Of a DNA stretch of 64,000 bases, positions 27,781 to 36,950 are shown in pieces. Below the pieces are notes generated by a model that saw only the letters and a program-made list of their open reading frames with translations, was not told the DNA's origin and did not search any database. A program made the translations under genes and the position numbers. Every line of letters begins with the position of its first letter. Position 1 is the stretch's first letter. Location of the stretch: contig NZ_JASHIZ010000020.1 of assembly GCF_030733425.1 (NCBI RefSeq), positions 1 through 64,000 on the forward strand, given 5' to 3'. This stretch comes from Roseovarius sp. MMSF_3350 (GTDB lineage: Bacteria; Pseudomonadota; Alphaproteobacteria; Rhodobacterales; Rhodobacteraceae).

Positions 27781-29157
27781 GTGCAAAACAACGCGACCAA
27801 TTTGAGTCACTGCGAATCCGACGATCTTTCGCCGGGTCAGACCCTGCTTCTCGGCCAGTACAAGATAGAGCGGCACCTTATCGGCGGCGGCTTCGGAATG
27901 ACTTATCTTGCGCGCGATAGCCTGGATCGGGTTGTGGTGATCAAGGAGTGTTTTCCCAGCATCATATGTCGCCGAGTGAATGGTGAGGTGCGACCTCACA
28001 AGCCCGAGTTTCAGCAACAGTTCCAGAAAGTCATTCGCAGCTTCCTGCGTGAGGCGCTACGAATGGCCAAGTTCGACCATACTAACATCGTTAAGATCCA
28101 TCAGGTGTTTCAGGAGAACAACACCGCCTACATCGCGATGGATTACGTGGACGGTATGGACCTTCTCACGTTGCTCGAGATTGAACCCGAACGGATGACC
28201 GACGCGCTGGTCGAAAGCCTTATCCGCGAAACACTGAGTGCCTTGGACTACTTGCACGGCATGGGCATGCTGCATCGCGATATATCTCCCGACAATCTGC
28301 TGGTCGATGCAGACAACAAGCTGACCATGATCGATTTCGGGGCCGCGCGCGAAGAAAAGATCCGACAGACCCGGGCCCTGTCACACATGATGGCCGTGAA
28401 GGATGGCTATTCGCCGCATGAGTTCTACTACACGGACGGTGATCAGAAACCGTCAAGCGACATATACTCCGTCGGAGCCACGTTCTATCACCTGATCACC
28501 GGCAGCGCGCCGCCCGATTGTCAGAAGCGGGTCGCAGCGCTGACATCGGACATGCCGGATCCCTACACGCCCCTCGCGGCAGGAAACTGGGCGTTTGACA
28601 CGGTCTTTCTGTCGGCCATCGATAAGGCCCTTTCCGTAGCGCAGAAAGATCGCTTCCAATCTGCGAAGGAATGGCTGGACAGGTTGGAACGAGGCCCGGT
28701 AAACGAGCCTGAGCCGGACTTCTCCACCGATCGAGATGCCGGTTTGCAGACAATTGCGGCGCCTGCTCGGCCTGTGACGATGGCCGCCCCACCCTGTCAA
28801 AATGCGATTGTAGATGACCGTGAACTGGCTTCGACGATCTCGTGGCTGGTTCAGGACACCAATACCAAGGTCAAACCGAAAACCTCGAAGCAGGACGTGG
28901 AACCAGTGGCCGAGGTCCCTGAGGAACCCTCGCCGCTGGTCGATATCTTCGGGCAACCGATCGAGGATCTGCAGGTTTGGCTCGAAGAAAACGACGGTCG
29001 AAACATACGCAACCAGGCTCGAGCCGCATCAGGCGATGCTTCGGCGCCCCCTCAGTCGGCCCCAGTCGAGGATACGAACGCGCGTCGGAAAACAGGCAGT
29101 GGGCTACTGCGCGCATTGAGACGACTCGCGAAGAGACGCAACAGCAGGTTGGCTTGA
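27781..29157 (+). CDS. Soluble Hanks-type Ser/Thr protein kinase
   Basis: A 458-residue eukaryotic-like kinase with GTG start (in-frame stop shortly upstream; no nearby ATG). Kinase domain about residues 27-310: Gly-rich loop GGGFGMTY (35-42), Lys55 in VIKECFP, catalytic HRDISPDN (165-172) and DFG (185-187). All residues needed for activity are present. The C-terminal third is Pro/Ala/Glu-rich and ends in a basic helix (LLRALRRLAKRRNSR). There is no membrane helix and no PASTA or other sensor domain, so the input must come through partners. It heads an operon with FHA and PP2C genes, the classic write-read-erase set for phospho-signalling. Confidence 0.93.
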   Translation: MQNNATNLSHCESDDLSPGQTLLLGQYKIERHLIGGGFGMTYLARDSLDRVVVIKECFPSIICRRVNGEVRPHKPEFQQQFQKVIRSFLREALRMAKFDHTNIVKIHQVFQENNTAYIAMDYVDGMDLLTLLEIEPERMTDALVESLIRETLSALDYLHGMGMLHRDISPDNLLVDADNKLTMIDFGAAREEKIRQTRALSHMMAVKDGYSPHEFYYTDGDQKPSSDIYSVGATFYHLITGSAPPDCQKRVAALTSDMPDPYTPLAAGNWAFDTVFLSAIDKALSVAQKDRFQSAKEWLDRLERGPVNEPEPDFSTDRDAGLQTIAAPARPVTMAAPPCQNAIVDDRELASTISWLVQDTNTKVKPKTSKQDVEPVAEVPEEPSPLVDIFGQPIEDLQVWLEENDGRNIRNQARAASGDASAPPQSAPVEDTNARRKTGSGLLRALRRLAKRRNSRLA

Positions 29158-29182
29158 GAAGATAAAAGAAAGGAAAAAAAAC

Positions 29183-30451
29183 ATGAAATTCATTCGCGAT
29201 ATCATCGGCGAGAAACGGCAGGCGGACGGCTCGTTTTCCGGGATGCCCCAGGCGACCGCCACCGCAACCGAGGCGCAGGTGCCAGACGTATCTTCCGACG
29301 CCTCCGCCGCTGTTTCGAGGCCCCGCATTGATACCGAATACGACGCGTCCGGGTCCGGCACGGAGGTTGAGCCTCCGGCACTGCCGCAGGACGCGACCGA
29401 TCCGGATCTCGGCATGAGCGAAGAGGTCGCAAAGTTCTTTGCCACCACCGATGAATCGAACCTCTTTCTCGACGAATACGACGACTCCTTCGGTGAATAT
29501 GAGGACGCCGAGGAGGACGTCTTCGGTCCCGAGGTCAGCACAACTGCCGCAGACGTGCATTCCGGCCAAACGGCAACACCGGACCATATTGCAGACGCGG
29601 ATCCGACGCCGTCCATTCAGGACGACAAGGCAGCGGACGCGTCCTCCACGCAGGTCACTTCGGGTCAGATCGACAAACTCATGAGGGACCTGGACCAGTC
29701 GGGTCTCACCGGCGCGAATGACGTCACGCAAACCGAAACGCCATCTCTTGCCGAACCCATTGCCAGCGCAGGGCAATTCGATGAAGACCCCGTCCCCATG
29801 GGGGCCAGTGATGCGGCGCCGCGCCCGAGTGCGCAAATGCCCGGACATCCCACGCCTCCTGCCGTTCCGTCCGAGCCGACGATGCAGGACGTTCGCAACC
29901 CACAACCCGCCGCCGAACCGCGCGCGGCTGTCGAGGTTCCGCAACCGGCCGTCGGCCGCGGCGCCAGCCGTCATGGACGCGTCAAGACAAGACTGCTCGG
30001 TTTCAACACAGGCATGGATACAGAAGCGGATCCGATGTCGGATAACGACAAGGCGGGTGTGGCGCCCTTTACGTCATTCCCGGTTGGCTGGCTGATTGTC
30101 GTCGACGGGCCCGGGCGCGGATCTGCGTTCACCTTGTTTCAAGGTGTCAGCACGATCGGCCGGGGCGAAGATCAGACCGTGCGTCTCGACTTTGGCGACA
30201 ACAGCATTTCGCGCGCCGGCCACGCCTCGATTGCGTACGATGCCCGTCAGAAAGGCTTCTTCATCGGACACGGCGGCAAGGCGAACATCGTTCGCCGAAA
30301 CGACAGACCTGTCTTGAGCACCGAGGAACTGGCCGCGGGCGACACGATCACGATCGGTGAAACGTCGCTGCGGTTTGTTCCTCTCTGCTGCCAGGAATTT
30401 TCCTGGGATCAGGAAACAGGTGCGGGCCGGGCCTATGCCAACCAGGGCTGA
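29183..30451 (+). CDS. FHA-domain protein with long acidic disordered N-terminus
   Basis: A 422-residue protein. Residues about 15-260 are low-complexity, rich in Asp, Glu, Ala, Pro and Thr and probably disordered. A short basic motif VKTRLLGF (267-274) precedes the C-terminal FHA domain (about 299-401), which shows IGRGED (325-330) and NSISRAGH (340-347), the phosphothreonine-binding residues of FHA domains. It is the likely reader or substrate of the kinase encoded just upstream. A ribosome site AAAGGAA stands before the ATG, and the 3' end overlaps the phosphatase gene by 17 bases. Confidence 0.9.
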   Translation: MKFIRDIIGEKRQADGSFSGMPQATATATEAQVPDVSSDASAAVSRPRIDTEYDASGSGTEVEPPALPQDATDPDLGMSEEVAKFFATTDESNLFLDEYDDSFGEYEDAEEDVFGPEVSTTAADVHSGQTATPDHIADADPTPSIQDDKAADASSTQVTSGQIDKLMRDLDQSGLTGANDVTQTETPSLAEPIASAGQFDEDPVPMGASDAAPRPSAQMPGHPTPPAVPSEPTMQDVRNPQPAAEPRAAVEVPQPAVGRGASRHGRVKTRLLGFNTGMDTEADPMSDNDKAGVAPFTSFPVGWLIVVDGPGRGSAFTLFQGVSTIGRGEDQTVRLDFGDNSISRAGHASIAYDARQKGFFIGHGGKANIVRRNDRPVLSTEELAAGDTITIGETSLRFVPLCCQEFSWDQETGAGRAYANQG

Positions 30452-31340
30452 TTTCACCTACGACTCCGCGATGGTCATCGAGCTCGGCCGCCGCGAGCGT
30501 CAAGAGGATGCGCTCGCCTCGGATTTCCCATCGGGCCAACCATTCGGCTTTGTCGTGCTGGCGGATGGCATGGGCGGACACGAGGCTGGGGACATTGCCA
30601 GCAAGATCGTCGTAACCGAGGTTTTCAGTGGCCTGAAATTGCAGTCCGGCGACCCGGAGCTTCTCGAGGCCCGAGTATGCGACGCGCTCAAGGGGGCGGC
30701 ATCGAACGCCAATGAATGCGTGGGCCTCTACGCGCGTTCCCATCCCGAAACGTCCGGCATGGGGGCAACGCTGCTCGCGACGATCTTCATAGAGGATCGC
30801 TTGTACTGGGTGTCCGTCGGAGACTCACCTTTGTACCTTTTCCGCAACGGAACTCTGACACGCCTCAATGATAACCACGCGCTGTCGTCGCAGGTCGAAT
30901 TTCTTGTCAAGTCCGGGCTCATGAGCCGCAAGGACGCGATGCAGCACCCTGACCAAAACTGTCTGACCTCGGTTCTCATCGGCAGGGAAATCAATCAGAT
31001 AGATTGCCCCGAGGTACCTTTCACGCTCTTCGAGGATGATATCCTGATCTCGGCGAGTGACGGGCTTCAGTTCATCTCGGAAGAACAGATCGAGAGCTTG
31101 CTGAGGTTCCAGCACAAGAACTCTGCCCAAAGGATCAGCGCCATACTGGCCGAAGAGATCAAGAACCTGGATGATCCCGCTCAGGACAATCTGGCGATCT
31201 GCGTCGTGAAAGTGCTGAAGAAAGGTGCATTTTCAGATCCTGCTGACGTGCAGGAAACCGTCGAACGCCTCGATAACGGCAAAACGGAAACACTTACGAT
31301 CCTGGCTCGCGTAAGGCGATCCAAGACCGCGGCCGGGTAA
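30435..31340 (+). CDS. PP2C-family Ser/Thr protein phosphatase
   Basis: A 301-residue metal-dependent phosphatase. Motifs in order: RQED (22-25), ADGMGGH (43-49), SGMGATLLATI, WVSVGDSPLYLF and ISASDGL, with a final QDN; all metal-binding Asp residues appear present. The start at 30435 overlaps the FHA gene end, and the N-terminus FTYDSAMVIELGRRERQED is typical of bacterial PppA/PrpC-type enzymes. It presumably removes the phosphates added by the kinase. Confidence 0.94.
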   Translation: MPTRADFTYDSAMVIELGRRERQEDALASDFPSGQPFGFVVLADGMGGHEAGDIASKIVVTEVFSGLKLQSGDPELLEARVCDALKGAASNANECVGLYARSHPETSGMGATLLATIFIEDRLYWVSVGDSPLYLFRNGTLTRLNDNHALSSQVEFLVKSGLMSRKDAMQHPDQNCLTSVLIGREINQIDCPEVPFTLFEDDILISASDGLQFISEEQIESLLRFQHKNSAQRISAILAEEIKNLDDPAQDNLAICVVKVLKKGAFSDPADVQETVERLDNGKTETLTILARVRRSKTAAG

Positions 31341-31357
31341 GGCAGATCGGAGAGAAA

Positions 31358-32632
31358 ATGAACACCGCCGAGCAGTTGGACCCCGTCATTGATCGTCTTG
31401 GACGCGTGCTTGACCGTGGCAATCTGCCACCTCCCTACGCGCGCTGCGGTGCGCGGCTTTTGTCGCTCCTGACCAGGCCGGTGCAGGTTGTCGTAACCGG
31501 TTTCGCGGGAAGCGGAAAAACCAAGCTGCTTGAAATGATGTCGGCACATCCCGATGTCGCACATGCTCAAACGGTCCCAATCTTCGAACTTTCGTATGGC
31601 GACACCGAACAGGCCCTGATCGAACGCGCGGACGGCTCCGTGTCGATGGTGCGGGGGTTTCTGAAGCACTGCGAGATACCCAAAGACGCCGTGCGCGTTC
31701 GCCAGGAGCTGCCCGATCCGAACCTCATTCAGCAGGATTATATTGAAATCGGTCTGGGCAGCACGGAGCCGGAACGCCTAAGCGCGCTTGAAGCCGTGAT
31801 TGCGCGTGCTGACCTCGTGATCTGGTGTAGCCAGGATTTCACCGAGGAAGAGCAAAGGCTTTGGTCCACGGTGCCGGATCATATCAAGGATCACAGTGTT
31901 CTTGCTTTAACAAAGGCGGATCAGCTGTTGATGCGTGATATGTTGAACGACAACATCGCGCGACTGGAACCCATCGTCAGCGACGAGTTCCTTGGGCTGT
32001 TCCCCGTTGCGACCATTCAGGGTGTCACCGCACAAACCGGCGCAGAGCATGTCAATGACCCTTTGTGGGCGGCCAGCGGGGGCAAGAGCCTGATGCAATT
32101 GGTGTCGCGGCACATCCGGCAGGGCAGAACCGCTGACATCGACCAGGCGCGAGTCTTCCTCGATCGCCTCGCGCTGAAGATGCCACAAGACGCAGAGCAG
32201 CCTTCGGAGATCCCGAATGCGCCGCCCAAGCCTGTGGGCGCGCCCGAAACACACACGGCCAGGGCACCCCAGAATGAAACACCCCCTGATGGAGGGGCGC
32301 GTGACGAAGCGACGATCGGTCTTCTGTCCGAGGCCGTCGATGTGCTGCAACGCCACGCGGACCAGATGTTCGATGCGCTCAATGAAAGCGAAGATGTTGA
32401 CAGCAAGAAAATAATTGATTGCTGCAGCGACGCCATCCGTTCCGTAGGCAATCTTTTGGGATCGGGTACAGGGAATGCCGCAACGGACGCGTTGCAGGGC
32501 GACCTGCAGGACGGCGAGGAAATGCTCATGCTCTTTCAACTTGAACGGGGAGAAGAAGCAGCCGTCGACGCCGTCGCGCTGGTGCTTCAACTGCGTAAGG
32601 AACTGACAGGCAAAATGGCTGGCCGGGGTTAG
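31358..32632 (+). CDS. Small GTPase-like protein, paralogue of the 34825 GTPase, with degenerate G3
   Basis: A 424-residue P-loop protein. Walker A GFAGSGKT (48-55) and a G4 motif LTKAD are clear. The segment ADLVIWCSQDFTEEEQRLW aligns with DSVVWCTQATQAWRQSEAATW of the GTPase at 34825, showing that the two are related, but the DMPG (G3) motif of that protein is replaced here by GLGS, so hydrolysis may be impaired. The C-terminal 130 residues are a Pro-rich linker followed by helices. The start has a GGAGAG ribosome site. It may act as a regulatory partner for the dynamin-like protein that follows. Confidence 0.75.
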   Translation: MNTAEQLDPVIDRLGRVLDRGNLPPPYARCGARLLSLLTRPVQVVVTGFAGSGKTKLLEMMSAHPDVAHAQTVPIFELSYGDTEQALIERADGSVSMVRGFLKHCEIPKDAVRVRQELPDPNLIQQDYIEIGLGSTEPERLSALEAVIARADLVIWCSQDFTEEEQRLWSTVPDHIKDHSVLALTKADQLLMRDMLNDNIARLEPIVSDEFLGLFPVATIQGVTAQTGAEHVNDPLWAASGGKSLMQLVSRHIRQGRTADIDQARVFLDRLALKMPQDAEQPSEIPNAPPKPVGAPETHTARAPQNETPPDGGARDEATIGLLSEAVDVLQRHADQMFDALNESEDVDSKKIIDCCSDAIRSVGNLLGSGTGNAATDALQGDLQDGEEMLMLFQLERGEEAAVDAVALVLQLRKELTGKMAGRG

Positions 32633-32653
32633 CGAGAACCGATGTTTTCTCGC
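32632..32653 (+). terminator. Intercistronic hairpin between the first GTPase and the dynamin-like gene
   Basis: GCGAGAA (32632-32638) and TTCTCGC (32647-32653) form a perfect 7-base stem directly at the stop codon, with no T-tract after it. It may be a partial terminator or an mRNA-processing or stabilising element splitting the operon; 111 bases separate it from the next start codon. Confidence 0.4.
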
Positions 32654-32764
32654 ACCCGCGTCCAACTAAGACCACAATTATTGGTCAATTTCTATCCGAG
32701 CACAATCACCGAGCGAGATGACACAAAAGACAACGCCGTGAAGACGCGAACAACAGGTGCCTAG

Positions 32765-34828
32765 ATGAACATAGAAGCGAAGTTTGATACCGCGACAGAA
32801 ATCCGGGCCTCCACGGGCCCGTCCAACCTGCGGGCTGGCATGGAGAAACTCGCGGATTTTGCGCATGAGGCGGAGACACTTCAGGACGCCATCGATGCCC
32901 TTGGCGCTCTCGTAGGCGAAGAAAGCCGGAAACCTATAGATCGCCTGAAGAACGAGCTGGCCACGTTCGAGCCGCGCGTGACCGTTCTCGGTCAGGTCAA
33001 AGCCGGCAAGACGGCGTTGATCAACGCGATCGCCGGCTGGTCCGACCTTTTGCCGTCTGACGTCAACCCCTGGACCTCCGTGGTGACATCCCTTCACCTG
33101 ACCCCGGCGAAAGAACGCGCCGAGAAAGGCGCTCGGTTCCGGTTCATGACTGAAGGCGAATGGGCGCGTCTGACCACCAAGGGGGGACGCATCGGTGAAC
33201 TTGCAGACCGGGCCGGGGCAGACAGCGAACTTGCCAAGATACAGGAACAGATCGAGCGGATGCGCGCGATGTCGAAAGCTCGTCTTGGCCGAAATTTCGA
33301 GCTGCTCATGGGCCAAGAGCACAATTACAGCTATTTCGACAAGAATTTGCTGGAACGCTACATCTGCCTTGGCGACGATTTCGACGTTGATACACAGGAC
33401 GCTATTTCCGACGACCAGGGGCGCTTTGCCGATATCACGCGTTCTGCCGATCTGTTTCTCAATTGTCAGAGCGTTCCGTTCCGCATGTGCATTCGCGACA
33501 CGCCCGGTGTGAACGACACCTTCATGGTGCGCGAACTGGTCACTATACAGGCTTTGCGCGACAGCCGTGTCTGCGTCGTTGTCCTGTCGGCCACCCAAGC
33601 CCTGACTTCTGTCGACATGGCGCTTCTTCGCATGATCTCGAACCTGAGATCGCGCGACGTGATAATTTTCGTGAACCGGATCGACGAGCTTTCGGACCCG
33701 GCAAGCCAGATGTCCGAGATCGAGGACAGCATCCGTGCAACGCTCAAGCTCAATGGCGGTCCTGAGGACGCGCAGCTTGTTTTCGGAAGCGCGTACTGGG
33801 CAAACATGGTGCTTACAGGCGAGTTGCAGTCCATGCACAAGGCCAGTGCCGATGCTCTCGTCTCGTTCAGCAGGGCGGTGCTGGGCGAAAAGTTCACCCG
33901 CAACACACCCGTGGGCGTGATCTGGGAAATGTCGGGCCTGCCGCAACTGATGGCGGCGGTGTCAGATCAAATCGTGACCAGCCTCGGCGCGCCGTTCCTC
34001 AAACGCGTTGCCTCCTCCGCAACCACCATCGCAACGTCTCAACAGGCGGTCCGGACGGTGCGGGTCGAGGGCGAAGGCAGCGCGGGCGAACTGAGTTCGG
34101 AGCAGATACTGGCAGCGTTCGAGCGCATGGCACAGGACAATGTCGCCACGCTTGAGTCGCAGCTGTCAGGCATCTTCGACGATTACAGGCTCCGCGCAGA
34201 TCGTGCCCATGCGAATTTCGTTGAACGCGCGACACACTCGTTGCTGGGCCACCTTGAAACCTACGGCGACGAACATGTCTGGGAATACGATCCGACCGGT
34301 CTTCGCATGCTGCTGCGATCGGCCTATTCCGCCATGGGCATCCAGGCGCGTAAATCCGCCAAGGCAATTTACGAACAAGCCGTGACCGAGACCGCTCAAC
34401 TCTTGTTCCGCAGCTTTGGCCCGGCAGTGGAAGGCATCCAGCTTGCCGTGCCGGACGTCCCCCAGGTGCCCGCACCTGTCTCGCTAAGCCAAACGATCGC
34501 GCTGGATTTCAATGATAGCTGGTGGTCGCTTTGGTGGCGCAGGATGCGCGGCTACAAGGCCTTCGCAAAGAAGTTCGGCGACCTCATCAGCGCAGAAACC
34601 GAAGACTTCATGATCCAGATGAAGGACGTCCAAACCGCTGATATTAAAGTAGAACTACTCGGAGAACTGGAGCATTTTCTGGATGAGCAGAGAAGCATAC
34701 TGACCAGCCTGACCTCCGACGCGGAACGCCAAGGCAATGCCAAACGCCTGTTCGATGCGTCGGAACATGAAAGCCACGAACGACAGCTCGAGGACACGCT
34801 CAAGACGTTCAGGCGCTATGCGACATGA
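32765..34828 (+). CDS. Dynamin-like large GTPase
   Basis: A 687-residue protein of the bacterial dynamin family. GTPase domain about residues 68-400: G1 GQVKAGKT (76-83), G2-like Thr in PWTSVVTSL, G3 DTPG (245-248), G4 NRID (304-307). An insert of about 100 residues between G2 and G3 is charged and helical. The rest (about 430-687) is mostly helical with a Trp-rich stretch (DSWWSLWWRRMRGY, about 580-593) that could be a membrane-contact paddle. Bacterial dynamins bend, fuse or protect membranes. It overlaps the next GTPase gene by ATGA. Confidence 0.85.
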   Translation: MNIEAKFDTATEIRASTGPSNLRAGMEKLADFAHEAETLQDAIDALGALVGEESRKPIDRLKNELATFEPRVTVLGQVKAGKTALINAIAGWSDLLPSDVNPWTSVVTSLHLTPAKERAEKGARFRFMTEGEWARLTTKGGRIGELADRAGADSELAKIQEQIERMRAMSKARLGRNFELLMGQEHNYSYFDKNLLERYICLGDDFDVDTQDAISDDQGRFADITRSADLFLNCQSVPFRMCIRDTPGVNDTFMVRELVTIQALRDSRVCVVVLSATQALTSVDMALLRMISNLRSRDVIIFVNRIDELSDPASQMSEIEDSIRATLKLNGGPEDAQLVFGSAYWANMVLTGELQSMHKASADALVSFSRAVLGEKFTRNTPVGVIWEMSGLPQLMAAVSDQIVTSLGAPFLKRVASSATTIATSQQAVRTVRVEGEGSAGELSSEQILAAFERMAQDNVATLESQLSGIFDDYRLRADRAHANFVERATHSLLGHLETYGDEHVWEYDPTGLRMLLRSAYSAMGIQARKSAKAIYEQAVTETAQLLFRSFGPAVEGIQLAVPDVPQVPAPVSLSQTIALDFNDSWWSLWWRRMRGYKAFAKKFGDLISAETEDFMIQMKDVQTADIKVELLGELEHFLDEQRSILTSLTSDAERQGNAKRLFDASEHESHERQLEDTLKTFRRYAT

Positions 34829-35760
34829 CGAAGGAGAAACCGGTGACCCACGAACAATCTTTCAAACAGCCCCGCAAGACCCGTCTGGCCCTTATGGGCG
34901 AGTTCAGTGCCGGCAAAAGTACTTTGATCAAGCTCTTTCTCGGCGAGAACCCCCTTCCGATCAAGGTCACGGCGACGCGCCTTCCCCCCGTGCTCATCAG
35001 CCACGGCGAGGACGCTGTCTACGCCGTGGGTCACGACGGGGTCGAGACACCCATCGACATCGACCAGATCGAACAGGTCAGATTGGAAGAGACGCGCCTC
35101 ATCCGGCTCTACAAGCCGTGCGATACGCTGGAGATCTGCGACCTGATCGACATGCCTGGCATCTCGGATCCAAGTATGTCGTCGGAAGTCTGGATGTCCG
35201 TAATGGACGAGGTGGATAGCGTCGTGTGGTGTACGCAAGCGACACAGGCGTGGCGTCAATCGGAAGCCGCGACGTGGCAACAGATTGCGGAACGCACAAA
35301 TGGAGAGAACTTTCTTCTTGTGACTCAAGTCGACAAGCTTCATTCCGAAAGAGACCTCAATCGTGTGATGACCCGTGTGCGCAAGGAAACGCAAGGGCTG
35401 TTCCGCGGAACGTTCCCCATTTCAATCACCGAGGCGATTGCCGCCGGAGAGGACGAGGCGAAGTGGAAAGCCAGCGGTGCCGCGGATTTCATCAATGATC
35501 TGGTCGAAAACCTGATGAAAGCCCCCGCGTTGTCATTTGCCGAACCGGCTTTGGTCCAGTCGCAAGACAAGTCTGCAAAACCTTTCGCGTCCGATGGCAA
35601 CGCTGCAGAGACGTCGCCTGATGACGATAGCAACCAAGCGGCCGAGGCCTCGTCAGCCACCGGACAGACGGTAGGCGTAGTGCCCAAGCGCGTGCGTGTC
35701 CTGACCCAGATGCGCGGTCGGACCGAAAGGCCCACCAAGTCCCAAATGGCAACCGGCTAG
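34825..35760 (+). CDS. Small dynamin-type GTPase
   Basis: A 311-residue P-loop GTPase. G1 GEFSAGKST (25-33), G3 DMPG (109-112) and a G4-like TQVD (167-170, in place of NKxD/TKxD). The N-terminal 230 residues form the GTPase domain; the C-terminal 80 are Ser/Asp/Gln-rich and end basic (VPKRVRVLTQMRGR). Its ATG lies inside the stop codon of the dynamin-like gene, so the two are made together, fitting the frequent pairing of bacterial dynamin-like proteins. It is a paralogue of the 31358 product. Confidence 0.82.
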   Translation: MTKEKPVTHEQSFKQPRKTRLALMGEFSAGKSTLIKLFLGENPLPIKVTATRLPPVLISHGEDAVYAVGHDGVETPIDIDQIEQVRLEETRLIRLYKPCDTLEICDLIDMPGISDPSMSSEVWMSVMDEVDSVVWCTQATQAWRQSEAATWQQIAERTNGENFLLVTQVDKLHSERDLNRVMTRVRKETQGLFRGTFPISITEAIAAGEDEAKWKASGAADFINDLVENLMKAPALSFAEPALVQSQDKSAKPFASDGNAAETSPDDDSNQAAEASSATGQTVGVVPKRVRVLTQMRGRTERPTKSQMATG

Positions 35761-35772
35761 CACCAGAGCCCT

Positions 35773-36141
35773 ATGGATCACTCGATGTACCTTTCGGAGC
35801 GCCTCGATGAACTGAGGCAGGTGGTGCCAAGCTGCACGCTTGCCTCGTTCGGCGACATCTCGACGGGGCTCGCTCTGCGCACAAGTGCGTCCGACCTTTA
35901 CAAGCAAGAATACCTGGACGAAGTGATGCGCCAAGCGTCGGCAAATTTCGAGCTATCGGATCTGATGTCAAACGACAACGATCTCGTGGTTCTGGCCACG
36001 CCGGATGAGATCCGGATATTCGTGCGATACCAAGCGGGTAGTCCCGACATCGTGTGTTGCGTTTGCGGAGACGTGTCGGACGTTCCGCTTGCCACTCGGT
36101 CGGCTCAGAAAATCTTGACGGAAATGGCGGGGGCGATGTGA
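35773..36141 (+). CDS. Small roadblock/LC7-like protein (candidate GTPase regulator)
   Basis: A 122-residue protein. The pattern matches a roadblock/LC7 (MglB-like) fold: an initial helix RLDELRQVVPSC, strands LASFGDISTGLAL, a middle helix YLDEVMRQASANF, paired strands LVVLATPDEIRIFV and DIVCCVCGD, and a last helix SAQKILTEMA. Such proteins often control small GTPases. This assignment is by eye and unverified. The gene starts 12 bases after the GTPase stop and overlaps the next gene by GTGA. Confidence 0.55.
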   Translation: MDHSMYLSERLDELRQVVPSCTLASFGDISTGLALRTSASDLYKQEYLDEVMRQASANFELSDLMSNDNDLVVLATPDEIRIFVRYQAGSPDIVCCVCGDVSDVPLATRSAQKILTEMAGAM

Positions 36142-36950
36142 AACGACATTCGAAAACCGCGCCCACGAAGACTGACAAAGTGACGGCGCACCTACTGCGC
36201 AGCATGCTTGACCGTGTGATGACACCAAGCGAAGCATTGCGCGAAAGCGAAGATTTGCCTGCGAGGGACTTTACCGGGTTGATCCGCCGCCTGACGCAGG
36301 AAATCGATGAAACGGTGCTGCCGCGCACGTTTGCCCTGTGTTCCGATACCGGGACAGAAGCAACTATCGTGGTCTCCAACCGACGCTTGATCGAGTTGAA
36401 GATCGGCGAGAAGAAGATCGAACTCGACGCGGAGCGATATCGCGACGCGGGCGCCGTCGCGCGAGAATACGCAAAGGCGATCAAAGCCTTATTCCTTCGA
36501 TCCGGCCCGATACGGTTGCGCCTTGCCGGACGGGCGCCCGCCATAATGGCACAAGGCACGACCTGTACCGCAACGCACATGGGCCAATTCAGCCATCAAC
36601 CAGGTTTCGAAAACCGACTGAAGACCTTTCTCAAGATGTCGCATGCGCAGAGCTTGGGGTGGATCTATCAGGCAAGCGATGGTCGCATGTTGACACATGG
36701 CTCTGACGTCGAACTCATGGAAAAGCTGCAGAGCCTCCGAGACATCGTCTTGTCGAAAGCCGAAAATCGCAAAACTGCCTGTCGCATTGAGACGGCGTGC
36801 CCATCCTGCTCGGCTTTCGCGCTCACGCAGGACGTTCAGGCATTGATTGCAGAGGACGGCAACGACCGGATTTTCGCTGCGTTTCCAAACTCGGGCGCTT
36901 TCACGGCTATACGCGCATGGCGACAGGTCTTCCAAGCATCAGAACGCTGA
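36138..36950 (+). CDS. Operon protein of unknown family
   Basis: A 270-residue protein with a GTG start that overlaps the previous stop (GTGA). I do not recognise a family. The N-terminus is basic (KRHSKTAPTKTDK), followed by helical segments and a strand-rich region (ATIVVSNRRLIELKIGEKKIEL); the C-terminal part has CPSC and a possible second roadblock-like unit (LGWIYQASDGRMLTHG, then DRIFAAFPNSGAFTAIRAWRQ). No membrane helix. Tight coupling to the roadblock-like gene argues for a shared complex. Confidence 0.65.
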   Translation: MKRHSKTAPTKTDKVTAHLLRSMLDRVMTPSEALRESEDLPARDFTGLIRRLTQEIDETVLPRTFALCSDTGTEATIVVSNRRLIELKIGEKKIELDAERYRDAGAVAREYAKAIKALFLRSGPIRLRLAGRAPAIMAQGTTCTATHMGQFSHQPGFENRLKTFLKMSHAQSLGWIYQASDGRMLTHGSDVELMEKLQSLRDIVLSKAENRKTACRIETACPSCSAFALTQDVQALIAEDGNDRIFAAFPNSGAFTAIRAWRQVFQASER

